Shown here piece after piece: positions 20,985-33,933 of a DNA stretch of 64,000 nt. The notes beneath the pieces are model-generated. The model made no database searches and was not told the origin of the DNA. It saw only the letters and a program-made list of their open reading frames with translations. Position 1 is the stretch's first letter, and each line of letters starts with the position of its first letter. The position numbers and the translations under genes were made by a program. The stretch comes from Helichrysum umbraculigerum (lineage: Eukaryota > Streptophyta > Magnoliopsida > Asterales > Asteraceae): assembly GCA_949592205.1 (NCBI GenBank), contig CATIUR010000005.1:136731277-136795276 (forward strand). The letters are read 5' to 3'.

Positions 20985-23110
20985 CAATTTATATTGATAA
21001 TTATAATTATGATTACTAATAGTATGTACTTAGATGCGTGTTAACGACCTAGGTTTACACCGTAGCAGTGTACATTGATACAAATTAACATCCATGTTTT
21101 TGAGTAATAATAGTATGTACTGTGATGCATATTGCATCAAAGTGATGTGTATTGACATGTGTTAAAATTCATATTGACGAGTACTAATAGTATGTATTTT
21201 GGTGCATTTTTAATTAGGTTTACATTGTTATGATGTATACTGATGTTTTGTTTACATTCATGCTGATGATTTTTAATATTAAGCAATGATATGCATAAAA
21301 CTTGTGAGTTACGATACTGACTCCACGGTGCAATTTCATGACTATGACGTTTATTCTAAGTAAATGATTCATATAAAAAACATGTGAATCAGCAACGTAT
21401 ATTTGTGGACACCAACGTATGTTAATATATTTTTTTTTGGTTCACATTGCAAGGTTAGAATTCAAGATGAATTGCAAGCATCTGAGGATGGAAATAAAGA
21501 ATATGATGATGATCAACTTGAAGATGAAGAAGATCTTGATGATGAAGATTTTGATGAAGATTCCGATGAATAAGATTATGATTTTTTTTAGTTACTTTCA
21601 TCTTACTGTATTCTTTTCAATGTTATTTGAATATCTACGTATGACTATATGTTGTAGATCAGATGAAAGGGCCTCTATGAGTCTGGCCTATGTACATTGT
21701 AATACACGGGCTTCTATTAATTTTGAGTAGGTAATTAGCCCATTTAAAAACCAACCATGATCAACATCGTACCAATTATTGTTTTTTGTAATCTAGTGAG
21801 TAATAATAGTGTGCATTATGATGCATTTTAATTTTACATTGTAGTGGTGTATATCAATACATGTTAACATCCATGTGTATGAGTACTAATAGTACGCACT
21901 TCGATGTATCATAACATAGGTTTATATTATAGTGATATATATCTATACATGTTTACACCCGTGTAAGAGTACTAATAGTACGCACTTAGATGCATCTTAA
22001 TATAGGTTTACATAATAGCGATGTATATGGATACATATTAACACCCATGTGGGTGAGTATTAAAAGTATGCACTGTGATGCATATTAATAGTTTCTGCTT
22101 ATCTTCTTGTTTTTGCTGCTCTCTATTTCCTGCTGCTCTAAGTGTTTAACTGCTGGCGATAATTTCTGCTGATACAAAGTTTCTGCTGCCTTCATAGTTT
22201 CTTCTGATCTCATCGTTCCTGCTATCTTCAGTACTAATAGTATGCATTGCGATGCTTTTTAATATTGATTTACAATGTAGTGATGTATTTCGATACATGT
22301 TAACATACGAGTTGATGAGTGCTAATAGTATGTATTGTGATGCATCTTAATATAAGTTTAATTCGTATTGATATATATTGATACATGTTAACATACAATC
22401 TAATGAACACTGATAGTATGCACTGCGATGCATGTTAACATTGGTTCACATTGTAGTGGTGTATATTGATACATGTTTACATTCGAGCTGATGAGTACTA
22501 ATAGTATGAACTGCGATGCATGTTAACATTGTTTTGCAACGTAGTGATGTATTTCAACTTGTATTGTAGTTTGTTTTATTGATTTATGTTAACATTCATG
22601 TTGATGTGTACTAATAGTATGCATTGCGATGCATGTTAATTTAAGTTTTAATTCTACTAATATATTGATGTATGTTAACATTCATGTTGATGTGTACTAT
22701 AGTATGCACTTTGATGCATATTAATTTAAGTGTTAATTCTACCGATGTATGTTAAAATTCATGCTCATGATTACTAATAGTATGCACTAGGATGCGTATT
22801 AACCTAGGATTACATTTTAGCGGTGTATATAGATATATTTTAACATTTATTTCTTTGAGTATTAATAGTATGTACTGTGATGCATGTTACCTCAATGTGA
22901 TGTGTATTGACATATGTTACAATTCATATTGACGAGTACTAATAGTATGCATGCTGATGCATGTTAAATTAGGCTTACATTGTTGTAATGTAAACTAATG
23001 TTTGTTTATATTCATGCTGATGAGATTTAATATTATGCACTTCTATGCATGATAAATTATGTTTACATCATAGTAATGTATATTTATATACGTTAAACAT
23101 TTATTTTGAG
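20985..23110. repeat. Degenerate tandem array, unit about 75-110 bp
   Basis: The motif ACTAATAGTATGCACTGCGA and variants recurs about 17 times (near 21014, 21107, 21184, 21800, 21884, 21972, 22058, 22231, 22320, 22410, 22498, 22609, 22700, 22773, 22862, 22939, 23030). Each copy is followed by a TGATGCATRTTAA stretch, a TTTACATTGTAGTGATGTAT stretch and a GATACATGTTAACATTCATG stretch. Copies are heavily diverged. The array is interrupted at about 21255-21790, where an acidic exon is found. Confidence 0.75.
21452..21573 (+). pseudogene. Orphan acidic last exon
   Basis: After an acceptor-like TTGCAAG the frame reads VRIQDELQASEDGNK and then a run rich in Asp/Glu ending EDSDE and TAA. Acidic C-terminal tails like this are common in several plant nuclear proteins. 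The exon is isolated inside the tandem array with no upstream partner in phase. Function unknown. Confidence 0.4.
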
Positions 23111-23356
23111 CACTACTAATATATTCATTAATCAAAATGTAATATAATCTTCCACCACATGTTGTAAACAATCTACTTAAGATTCCAAAACAACATAGTC
23201 ATGGTACCAACCTACTTAAGATTTTAAAATAACATAGTCAAGCTACCAACATACTTAAAATTCAAAAATAACATAGTCAAGATACCATTCTTCTTAAGAT
23301 TCAAGATACTTATAATCTAAAAGTTATTGTTTTGAAATACATATTACAATCTTCCA

Positions 23357-24090
23357 TCACTCACTATGACTTTCCTCATAGTTTCTCCTATCATCCGACT
23401 CCTTCAATATTTCGCTCGCCTTATTCCTTGGCTCTATCATTAGTTGACGTTTCTCAGGTTCTTTATATTGTCTTTCAAACTGTTCATACCTTTTCAAAGC
23501 TTCTTCCTGCTTTTCATTCGTGTCATGAGTAAGTATTTTCATAGCATACTTACTCCTCAGCTCAGTCAACTGCACCAATTGTAGTTTTCCTCCGTTTGCT
23601 AACCCACAGTTCCATCTGTCCTTTCCCTAGAAGGTTTTCTAGTTACTTTCTCAATATGCTTTTGTGACTTTTTAAGCTTCTTTTTCGATTTCGAATCTGT
23701 TACAAAACATCGCAGTGAATATTATTAAAATCTGATAACAAGCATGACAGTCAATATTCCACATTATGTATTTGAATCAATAATACATTATCGATAAAAG
23801 ACACTGACTTGACTATTTTGGTCCAAATTTGATTGTTTTCTTGCAAGATTTGTAAAAACATATATATAAATGTGCACAAATACCTTCATCAAGAGTGATG
23901 GTTACAGAACCAGAAAGCCCATCTTTGAACTTCACATCGACAAAACCTTGCTGATAAGGTGAGACAAAAGAACTCCATAACCCATTTTCAATGTATCCCC
24001 AATCATCTTTCTCACACTGGCATAACCCGAGTGAAGTGTTCCTGAAAACAACTTTCCTTGGTGGATAATAATCCTTTCTTAATTATTAAA
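23357..24090 (-). pseudogene. Captured or truncated gene fragment, unknown family
   Basis: Two exon-like blocks on the minus strand. Block 1 (about 23884-24088; acceptor TAATTAAG, donor GGTATTTG) reads YYPPRKVVFRNTSLGLCQCE, KDDWGYIENGLW and VDVKFKDGLSGSVTITLDEG without stops. Its regular composition suggests a real protein exon. Block 2 (23357-23698) starts with a Lys-rich stretch (SKSKKKLKKSQKHIEKV), meets an in-frame TAG, and continues as a charged coiled-coil-like tail (KRYEQFERQYKEPEKRQ) ending ESHSE and a stop. I do not recognise the family. The lesion and absence of other exons indicate a fragment, possibly transduplicated by the adjoining repeat element. Confidence 0.45.
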
Positions 24091-25346
24091 GATTAAACAT
24101 TAATGGTGTGAGATAAGAGAATATCTCAGAGATACCTACTAAAGGTGGCCCTTTCTAACATGTACCCATCTCAAACCAGTCGTTAAGTTACATGAAGGGA
24201 TTTGGCTAAAGTAGTCCGCAGTGCATGTTTTATTTGAAAAGTTAGAATATTAATGTAATAATATGGAGTTAAATGGGTAGCAGCTTTGTTTTTTCTTTAG
24301 GTGGTTTTTTTTGGTGTCCATTCTATCCCATTATGTGGTTTTTAATCTCATGGTTTGTTGCTACTCCATCTTAGAGGCCAACGTTCTTTCAATGTATACT
24401 GGCTTTGTGCCTTGTGTTAATAAAATGTGGCTTTGCTATTCAAAAATAAATAACATGGTGTTTGCTGTGAGAAATAATGCATTCAATAATTTTAGATTAA
24501 GTTTTTGAGAGTGTAGTTTGACGCGGCCTCGCGGCCTTCTTTGACTCGTTTAAAAAAAAGACATGTTTCAACCTGAGCTCATTTGGCTCGTTTCCCAACC
24601 CACCGATCCTATTGCCACCTAGAACAGCCACTAACATAAGCATAATCAGAACCTAGATGCCTCTTACTTACCGATGAAAACAAATTTGAATCTTGTTATG
24701 CCATTTCTTGGGGATCTCTACAGACGGAACCAACACAATATGATATGCATGGGCATAATTCTGAAGTTTTGTCCTTGGTATGCTGTTTACAGAAACACGT
24801 TGACAATATTGCGAAGACCCATGAATCGGTGTGGGGGTGACTTCTATAGCCCGATTTCCAACATCAATAATTGTTGATTCAAATGAAGAAATCGATTAGT
24901 AATTCAACTATATTCAACTCCTGGCTGCCAAGTAATAAACTACCCAATTACAAAACACTACATAATAATCAAGTTACTCTATATTTTATTATTATTCATT
25001 ATAAATCATATTTAAAGTAACTCAATGAATATTATTCATCAAATTTGAGATTTGTAATAAATAATCAGTAACAATCAACATTTACAAATAATAATAATAA
25101 TTAAATATACAATTATATACATGAATTCATCTCATAAAAACAATTAACAACGTTATTTAAGCAATTTATAATTAGTAATTGACATCATTTTGTTACGTAT
25201 TTACAAATTTCGATTATCTCGTTCGTCAACTTTTTGCTTAAAATTTATCAAATTTTTAACAAACAACAAGCATCACATTACAGTAATATACATCAAATCC
25301 ATCTCATAAAATCATTTAACATCATTAGTTTAGCTATTTACAATTA
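24091..25346. other. No gene recognised
   Basis: Contains a U-rich, 3'UTR-like stretch (about 24290-24500) with AATAAAATGT, and the short palindromic block GCGGCCTCGCGGCC near 24522. From 24890 on it is AT-rich. Short open frames show no domain. It ends at the target site GTAAC (25347-25351). Confidence 0.45.
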
Positions 25347-25351
25347 GTAAC

Positions 25352-27662
25352 TGTAACACCTCCAAATTTAATGATTTGCGGAAGCATACTTTGGGTGTTA
25401 CTAATCAATAATCAAAGCACAAGATATATAGTAAACGACTCTATATGCGTCGTTTTAACAAAATATATTGATATTAAAATGTTTACAACATTTACAGCCA
25501 ATACATAGCTCGTGTTCGATTAAATGAGAGATTTGAGTACATAAGTACCTGTATAAAATATACTAATGCAAGAAAATCTCAAATGTTTGCATGCTGACTC
25601 GAGCTATTGATTCCCTGATGCAGTCCAAACCTACTGCTGGGTACCTGCGATACATGCTAAAATGGGTCAGCTAAAAGCTGGCGAGCTCACAGGTTTGAAA
25701 TCAGATAATATCGTATGAACAGCAAGTTTTAAGTAATTGAATTGCATCCAGCAATTGATAATGTAAGTGTATACAGCCATGAGCACATAGTTGAGCTTAA
25801 CTCGTGGGTCAGGGTCACAGCCTGAGCGTTTTTGCCTCCACGAGTGCCTAATCAACACCCGTCTTCCCAAATATTAGTACGTCCGTTTACCCGGTTAGTG
25901 CTTGCTAACCCGGACGAGGAGGGTCAATCATATATGGTACCATATACTAATATTCACGCTACAACGTATTAACAACTATGCTGACGGAGGACTTTAAAGG
26001 ATTAGTCGTGAGTAATTCATGTAGTATATGAAAAAGTTGTACTTGCGTTCACATGTTAAAAACAAGCATTGTATCACACCCCTGAGTAAAACTAGTAAAA
26101 ACAGGGGCTATGAGACTCACCTGAGTCTAGCGAGTTTAACTTAATAAACTGAAGTTGATTAGCCGAGTAATGAAGTCCAAAGACTTGTAACCTGAGGGTG
26201 TCCACGACACGCGTTGGTTAAATATGAGTCGGTATCTACCAAGAATACCTTGAAGTTGTTCGTCCAACTAGAATGTCCAATTTCCCATAATTTGTTTCGA
26301 TTGTTTGAGTTTCGAAAGTTTGTACGGCCCGTTGGTGAATGGTTGCAATAATAATCTTAATATTATTATTTTGATTTCGAAGTGTTTTATAAGTTTGACA
26401 CGTAGTATGAAATGTATTTACAAACTCATTATGACGGGGGTCCGGGGGCAGCGCCCCTGGTTGCGGGGTTCCAAGGGGTGGCAACCCCTTGGCGGGGTCC
26501 AAGGGGCAGAGCCCCTGGTCGGGGTCGAGCTCGGAGGGAAAAATTCATATTTACCACCTTGTTTTAGTGAAAATCTCTTAAAAATTCTGGTTTTTCAGGT
26601 TCTATTTTATGCGACGTAGCATGCGACGTAAGGTGCGACGTTGGGTGCGACGTCGCAAACCCTGACTGCGACGTTGATTATGGCGTCGCTATGTGCGACT
26701 TTCGCAATTTAATGCGACGTTGTGGGTGGCGTCGCTATGTGCGACGTGGTGATTGGTATTGCGACGTTGCAACTGACGTCGCAATTGGGCCAAGCCAGAT
26801 GCGACGTCGGAGCCTGTTCGGATTCTGGTGGCCGGAAAGTCGGTCGTGAGGCTTCCGTTTGGTCCAAATCTTTTACCCAACCCATTTTTGAACATTTTAA
26901 GCATGTATAAACAACAAACAAGTAAAAATGAGTAAAAACGAAGAGTTTCGGGTTTTGTCGGAAACTTACAAAGTGCCGAAATGAAATTCCGGAAGGATAG
27001 AAGTGTAGATCGTTGCGTGGTGGTCGTTTTTCCTAAAAGAGCTTTGAATTCCGACGGCGTTTATTAGTAGTAATTGGCGGTTTTGTGTGGTAGAGTGGTG
27101 GTGAAATTTGAGAGAAAAAGGGAGTAAGAGAGAGAGTGGATGGTGATAAATGAAGAAGAAAAGGAAGGAGGTGGAGGTTTAAGCCTCCCCCTTTTTCGTT
27201 TCTCCCGCGATCGTGCTCCGTGTGGCGTTCATTTTCCCGGTCGTTTAAACGTTAAATATTTATTTTACGCGTCAATTATTCATTTTAAAATACGAATTTT
27301 TGTTAAGTAATTTAATTGAATTATTTTATCAAATCCTTAAATAAATTTGTATATTTCTGTCTTTAAGTTGCGTAAATTTTGATTATACGGAACAATACAA
27401 TTTGGGAGTTAGTATTAAGATACTATTTTGTATACGGAAATGTTATTACACAATGATTAATTTAAAATGCTTCACCAACGTCCGTATTTATTGAACCGAA
27501 TTACATTTGATTTAAATTGCGTACAATTTAATCAAATCGCATAATTTGTATATATTCATCAATATATATTTCGATACATTAATTAGCCTAACACAGAACT
27601 AATTACATGTATTAACATAGAATTAGACACTAATTACTAGTCCTAATTTGGCGGGTGTTACA
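25352..27662. mobile_element. Solo LTR, 2.3 kb
   Basis: 2311 bp beginning TGTAACACC and ending GGGTGTTACA, with the 5-bp duplication GTAAC at 25347-25351 and 27663-27667. No internal gag-pol, PBS or PPT lies inside, so it is a product of LTR-LTR recombination. It holds a GC-rich block (about 26430-26530, with GGGGCAGCGCCCC-type hairpins) and a cluster of TGCGACGT motifs (about 26605-26810). Orientation is not certain; similarity in layout to the chromovirus LTR suggests minus. Confidence 0.88.
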
Positions 27663-27836
27663 GTAACGGAAATCGTTCATTACGTATTTACGATTTTAGT
27701 TTTACCTCGATGATTAACTTTTTCCCTTTTTCTTTCGAGTCTTCAGCCATTGATGAATATCGTTTTTATTGAATTGAATTTCTCTTCAATTTAACTGGAA
27801 ATGAATTGGTTATTTGGAATGAATCTGAAAATTCTG

Positions 27837-28000
27837 AATGAATCGCTCTTCAATACTCACTTTCAATTTTGTGAAAACCTATTTATCTGCATATCCTGTA
27901 CATCCTGTGTTTTTTCTAAATGAATCGCTCTTCAATACTCACTTTCAATTTTGTGAAAACCTATTTATCTGCATATCCTGTACATCCTGTGTTTTTTCTA
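27837..28000. repeat. Perfect 82-bp tandem duplication
   Basis: The unit starting AATGAATCGCTCTTCAATAC occurs at 27837 and again at 27919 with no differences seen by eye, which indicates a recent event. Noncoding. Confidence 0.9.
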
Positions 28001-28064
28001 ATTAATGAATATATTTGTATAATGACAAAACTACGCCTCCGCATTTTGTATTATGTTGATGAGA

Positions 28065-28125
28065 TGTGAGGCCCAGATTAGCTTCCCCCTTCCCCCTATT
28101 TTGTTATTTCCCCCCTTGATCACTA
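28065..28125. mobile_element. Terminus of a TA-microsatellite-associated element
   Basis: Reverse complemented, this end reads TAGTGATCAAGGGGGGAA... GGGGGAAGC, then CTAATCTGGGCCTCACA. It closely parallels the right end of 29384-30350 (GATCAAGAGGGAAG... GAGGGAAGC, then CTATTCTCAGCCACACA). The partner left end was not found. It abuts the CT and TA microsatellite. Confidence 0.55.
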
Positions 28126-28126
28126 C

Positions 28127-28835
<709 letters not shown>

Positions 28836-28836
<1 letters not shown>

Positions 28837-29383
28837 AGTGGGAGGATCCAGGGGGAATCACTTTTTTGGGGGGGAAGGAGGGAAGTGTAATATTCATCAC
28901 GATGCATCTTAACTTCGTAAATCCATTTGTCAAAAATTAAAAAGTAAAAATTAATATATGTTGATCAGAATGGATGCTATGAATGTTAAACTTCCATGAT
29001 TAATTCTTTTTGTAGACTATAACATCAATCGATGAATTTTATATCTCAAATCGTTAATATTTGTCACTGTGAACGTTAATTTAACATCCATCACGATGAA
29101 TGTTGAAATAAAATTAATGTTATTATTTAACATTCATCGTGATTAACATTCACCACGATAAATATTAACGTTTTATTAAATAAATATTCATAAACTAATG
29201 TTATGACTTAAAATTGACTTTCATATGTTAAGATATTCTATATAGCATCGATTTTGATTACTATATACAAGTAAAATTAATTTTATCTTTGATATTTGTA
29301 TTGGCGAATTTAAAATGCTCCGTGATGAATATTACACTTCTCTCCTTCCCTCAAAAATTGCTTCCCTCTTGATCCACCCCCTA
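28836..29383. mobile_element. Long-TIR nonautonomous element A
   Basis: 548 bp. The left end runs TAGTGGGAGGATCC... GGGGAAGGAGGGAAGTGTAA, then TATTCATCACGATGCAT. The reverse complement of the right end runs TAGGGGGTGGATCAAGAGGG, AAG... GGGAAGGAGAGAAGTGTAA, then TATTCATCACGGAGCAT. The TIRs are about 75 bp. The interior repeats ATTCATCACGATGAATGTT-like themes and has no coding capacity. It lies between the TA array and element B. Confidence 0.75.
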
Positions 29384-30345
29384 TAGGGGAATGATCAAGA
29401 GGGAAGCTCTTAAATTGGGGGAAGGAGGGAAGTAAACCACAACCACTTATTTTCTCACATCTTCTACAATACCCATTTTCTTAATTTTTGCCTAAAATCC
29501 AAAATTTAAGCATGTAGTTGAATGATTCTTCAATCAAAAACATTGTAAATCTTCGAATTCATCAAACACATTCATACACATCCTCAATTCGTCATAATTC
29601 GGATTCATCAAAAATTATGAATTTGGTGTAACTTTTGGGTTTTTTGAGAAAATTTTAATTTGGTGATGAAAACAATAGAATTAAACGAATTTCTTTATAA
29701 AAAACTTATAAACGAGTAATTAATCGAATTATGGTCGTCATTACAATCGAATTTCACAAACTCAAAAAATTCTCAGAACGTTAACGTTCATCTGAAAAGC
29801 ATGTTATCAAAATTACAACTTCATAGTTCTAAACATTTATTTACGATGAATATGAACACATATATGCTATTACACACAACTGAATGTGATAACATAACAT
29901 TGTAAATGAATGTTATTATTATCATTGTGTATAATACCATGCATGTATTATTAAATATGCATTGTAAATGAATATTAAAGTGTTCATCATTGTTAAGAAC
30001 ACATATAAGCTAACATTCATCACCAGTGAATCTTAAAAACTAAAAAAAAGGTAACATATTAACATTTTTAAAGATAAATCTTAACTAATATATATTATTA
30101 TACAGTACGTACTGATGTTAAATTATGATATTTATTAATATAAATAGCATATATAAGTTAATGTTTATGTATATTAAATTGTAATTTGATTAACATGTTT
30201 TTGAAATGCATGTTAACGTGCTGGGAGGTGATTTTAAGTTATTTACAAAATGCCACCCGCGTTGACTTTTGAGTTGACCAGAATGTGTGGCTGAGAATAG
30301 CTTCCCTCGTTTCCCCATTTTTTTTTTACTTCCCTCTTGATCTCC

Positions 30346-30350
<5 letters not shown>
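29384..30350. mobile_element. Long-TIR nonautonomous element B
   Basis: 967 bp starting TAGGGGAATGATCAAGAGGG, directly at the end of element A. The reverse complement of its right end is TAGGGGGAGATCAAGAGGG. Inner TIR portions share GGGGAAGGAGGGAAG-type blocks. It abuts a second TA run (30351-30379). Noncoding, and the same family of ends as element A and 28065-28125. Confidence 0.7.

Positions 30351-30379
<29 letters not shown>
30351..30379. repeat. TA microsatellite
   Basis: About 14 TA units immediately outside the right end of element B. Confidence 0.9.
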
Positions 30380-30382
<3 letters not shown>

Positions 30383-30872
30383 ACTCCGTAAATGATATAC
30401 GACGATGATGATTTAATTTAATATCATGAAAGTTGTTACCAATACCAATTTTCCACCTCCTTGGTTGCTTCTAATCAAGAAACATTTGATTTTTGATTTT
30501 TGATTTTTATTTTCTTTGACATTTATGATTTATATAATATAATTTACCTTTGGTTAAATCGTATGATTAATTTTATTTGGAAGATAATAATTTTGTTTGA
30601 TAGAAAATTATCAATTTTTTGTTTGAGAAAACACATGTCATTTAATTTGAAAAGTGTACGAAAATAATTTCATTAAGATTAAAAATCTTAAGTGCACATA
30701 TGATTACTATCATTTCATATTGTTGCTTTGTATTTAATCCTAAATTGTTGTCTACACTCTAATGCTATATTAGAATTTTAATAATGTTTGATGATTTTTA
30801 AGTGTTTTTAGAGATAAATATATCATCCAATATTTCAATATAGACTAATGACTATAGAGTGATATGGAGTAT
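30380..30872. other. AT-rich spacer, nothing recognised
   Basis: No open frame of note or RNA gene. It ends in the 8-bp target AAAGTTAT. Confidence 0.5.
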
Positions 30873-30880
30873 AAAGTTAT

Positions 30881-31202
30881 AGGGGTTAGTGCGTGCAAAT
30901 GTAATGAATTATGCTCTGACATTCATTCTATGTAACCAACTACTCGAGGCTCCATTGTATGTAACGAACTTCTAATTTCGTTCATTGTATGTAACAAACT
31001 TGTATTTTGGCCAGATTAACGGTTCTAAAGGCACCACATGTCGCCTTATATAGTTGACACATGGAAAAAATACGGAAAATACAAGTTCGTTACATACAAT
31101 GAACGAAATTAGAAGTTCGTTACATACAATGGAGCCTTGAGTAGTTTGTTACATAGAATGAATGTTAGAGTATAGTTCATTACATTTGCGCGCACTTACC
31201 CC
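30881..31202. mobile_element. Foldback MITE with ~125-bp TIRs
   Basis: 322 bp. The left arm (GGGGTTAGTGCGTGCAAATG onward) and right arm (reverse complement GGGGTAAGTGCGCGCAAATG onward) pair with few mismatches for about 125 bp. The shared block CTCCATTGTATGTAACGAAC appears in both arms, and ATGTAACRAAC is repeated within each arm. It is flanked by 8-bp AAAGTTAT at 30873-30880 and 31203-31210. An 8-bp TSD suggests hAT, while the long arms are more Mutator-like. Confidence 0.85.
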
Positions 31203-31210
31203 AAAGTTAT

Positions 31211-32050
31211 GCACTACAAATAGGACTGAAAATGAATGAATTGAAAATGGCAGATGGGGTATGGCATCTATAGGAGTGACATGTGTAGTTTGGGGGTATA
31301 AGGTGCCAAAAGTGGATTAAAATTTGTTGGTTGTCACCTCTTGCAACTTTTATAAATCATGAGGTTAAAAACTAACAGAAAATGAGGTCTATATTTTGAG
31401 AAAGTTCCCATGTAAAAGATATTTGTTCAAGTGTGAGTGTAATGTGAGATTCTTTTCACTATAATATGAGTGTAATTTGCATTTGCTAACAATTATTTAC
31501 ATACCTTTTAGATCATTAGTTACAACATTAACATAACTGTAACCAATCAAAAAAGATTTTAGTGGGTAGTTAGTGGAGGATTCAAAAACTACACAGAAAG
31601 TCAAAGTGGACATTTTAAATGGGACGTCGGTAATATTTAAATCTTTACTTAATTAAATTTTAATGGTCTTTAATCATATTCAACACTCGAAGTTCTAATT
31701 AATCTGAGTATTCTTAAAATCCGATGCATGTTTTTGAAGCACAGTTAAGATGCAAAATGTAATAACTATAGTAACAATAATAAAATGAAATTTTTGCCTA
31801 TCTGTTTTTGATGATTACATAAATGAATGACCAAATTTTACCCAAAACGTAATAATAAAAATATCATTCAATAACTTATCTATATATGTATTATATACTT
31901 ACATAATTTTATAATCTTATAATTTTATTTTTCATCAAATTTGTGTAGTCACGATTCATTAAACTAGTATTAAATAAAATTTAGCATCAACTAAATCTTA
32001 TCTTTTAGCCTTTCAAATAATGAATCATGCACTTGATATCAAAATGCAAG

Positions 32051-32081
<31 letters not shown>

Positions 32082-33928
32082 TTCCCCCTTTTCAACAATC
32101 AAATAGAGTTATTGTTTTTCCTTAACAAAGCTTCCCCCACATGTCTTGCAACTTGATATAAGTTCCAATCATAGTCATATATATTCAATATGATTCTAAT
32201 CAATGATGAAGTCAGATGCCCCCACATAAGATTTACATCTTTTGAGTTTCAAATTTTAGCACATTTTGAGCAATTCTTAGTCATAAACTAGGTTTGACCT
32301 AGAGACTTCAAATTGAAAAAACTTAACAAAGTTTTCACACTCAAATGATAACTCTCAAATCAATTCTAACAAAGCAATTCAAAAACCAAGATAATATAAT
32401 AAAAAGATGGATATCTTATAATTATCCTAAATTTCATAACTATAATTGAATTCCATATAAAAATAGAAACGATCCCCCATCATTGTCGTCATTAGTTTGG
32501 TTTCACAATATACCAAATCCACTATTACTGAATGAGATATTAACTTTGTCTTTATATAAATTCCACACATTAGAATGTTTATTTGTTAATTGATCTCTAC
32601 AGATGATCATCATTAACAAATTCAAGTATAGCATGCCCTAGACCTTAAGACCTAAGTATAAGAATAGAAGATGCATCATTCTAATTCTCCTTAGCTTTCT
32701 TCTAACAAGGAATGTAACACCATGTCCCTTATTAGTAATCATTCTTATAAAGACAAAATCGACTTTAGGAGGGTCTCAAACACATTTACTCTTATTACTC
32801 ATTCAGATATTTCTTTAGAGTCATAGCACAATTGCCTTTGATCTCTAAAGTTTCACCAATTGCCCCATAAATAGGACTTAACTCAAGTCGAGGGGCAAAA
32901 GTCAATTTATCACTACACTTGTAACGAAACATCATACCATATACGACGATTTCTCAAGTGATATACACAACTCCCTTGCTATATATTGACACCATCTTGT
33001 CAATTCTATTTGTAGTCTCCACACTCTATTAAACAAACAAGGGTGATAGGATCGTCTATTAACCAAAAACTAATCGTACTAGACTTTGTATCTTAGTGCT
33101 AAATCTTAAATTCATATTTGAATTTTTCATATTATGACATATCCTTAAGTCATGTTTGTCACATTGACATGCTTCTTTAACATCATAAATTTGTAACTAT
33201 CTTACATGATGTGCTCAAATTTAACGTAATGATTTTAAAGTCTAATTCAAGTCATAAAATGACTTAACGAATTTTCTTTAAAATGATGTCACGGGAACAA
33301 CAACAACAACAATAACAATGAACAAAACCACACCTGTGATCGTTCTATTAGAATCATTGTTTCAGCGTTAAATTATCATTTACATTTTGAATAAACTATT
33401 TAATGAAATAAACTAGTTTTATATCCTTCGATATTTTAGTTATTAACAAATATACATTATGTAATAACATAATCCAACTAGAATATTTTCATCATAAGTT
33501 TTATTCAAATAAATTTTAGCGAATACATAACCAATCCCATGACAACTATAAAGATGAAACTTAAACATTATAAATGTCTCTTCACTTTCGTCATTAGATA
33601 TGTCAATCACGTCAATATATTCATCATGATTCTGTTCGAGTGATCACGAGTTCATCACTAAGATGTATAACATATTCATCTAGTTCCCATTACGGCCTCT
33701 TGCATAATGCACTTTAGTTCTCCCAATTGGAATTCCCGGCAACTACTGTCTTATGTTCATGTTTCGGTAAGAAATTCAAAACTTAGAACAGTTAACAACA
33801 AGTTCTACATTTTTTCCCTTTAAATAGTTAACAAAACGACATTATTATTGAGTAGTTGGTTGTTTTATGTTTGTGTTAACTATTATGAAACGTTTGAATA
33901 TAAATATATTCTAAAAAGTAAGAAGGTA
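31211..33928. other. Gene-free AT-rich region
   Basis: No exon, domain or RNA gene recognised over 2.7 kb. Contains a C31 homopolymer (32051-32081), a short CAA run near 33300, and text resembling UTR or old LTR sequence at about 32600-33700 without identifiable ends. Confidence 0.45.
32051..32081. repeat. C31 homopolymer
   Basis: 31 uninterrupted C residues, closely followed by TTCCCCCTTTTC. Exceptional in otherwise AT-rich DNA, and the length may be inexact. Confidence 0.85.
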
Positions 33929-33933
33929 CTAAA

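Noticed and set aside
20985..23110. Tandem repeats examined as a CRISPR-like array
   Set aside because: Repeat and spacer do not separate. All parts of the unit are similar and diverged, no cas genes exist, and the DNA is plant nuclear.
24311..24508. 65-codon ORF
   Set aside because: U-rich, UTR-like text with no domain and no splice context.
26236..26921. Several ORFs on both strands in the solo LTR
   Set aside because: They lie in GC-rich hairpin and GCGACGT repeats of an LTR, with no recognisable domain.
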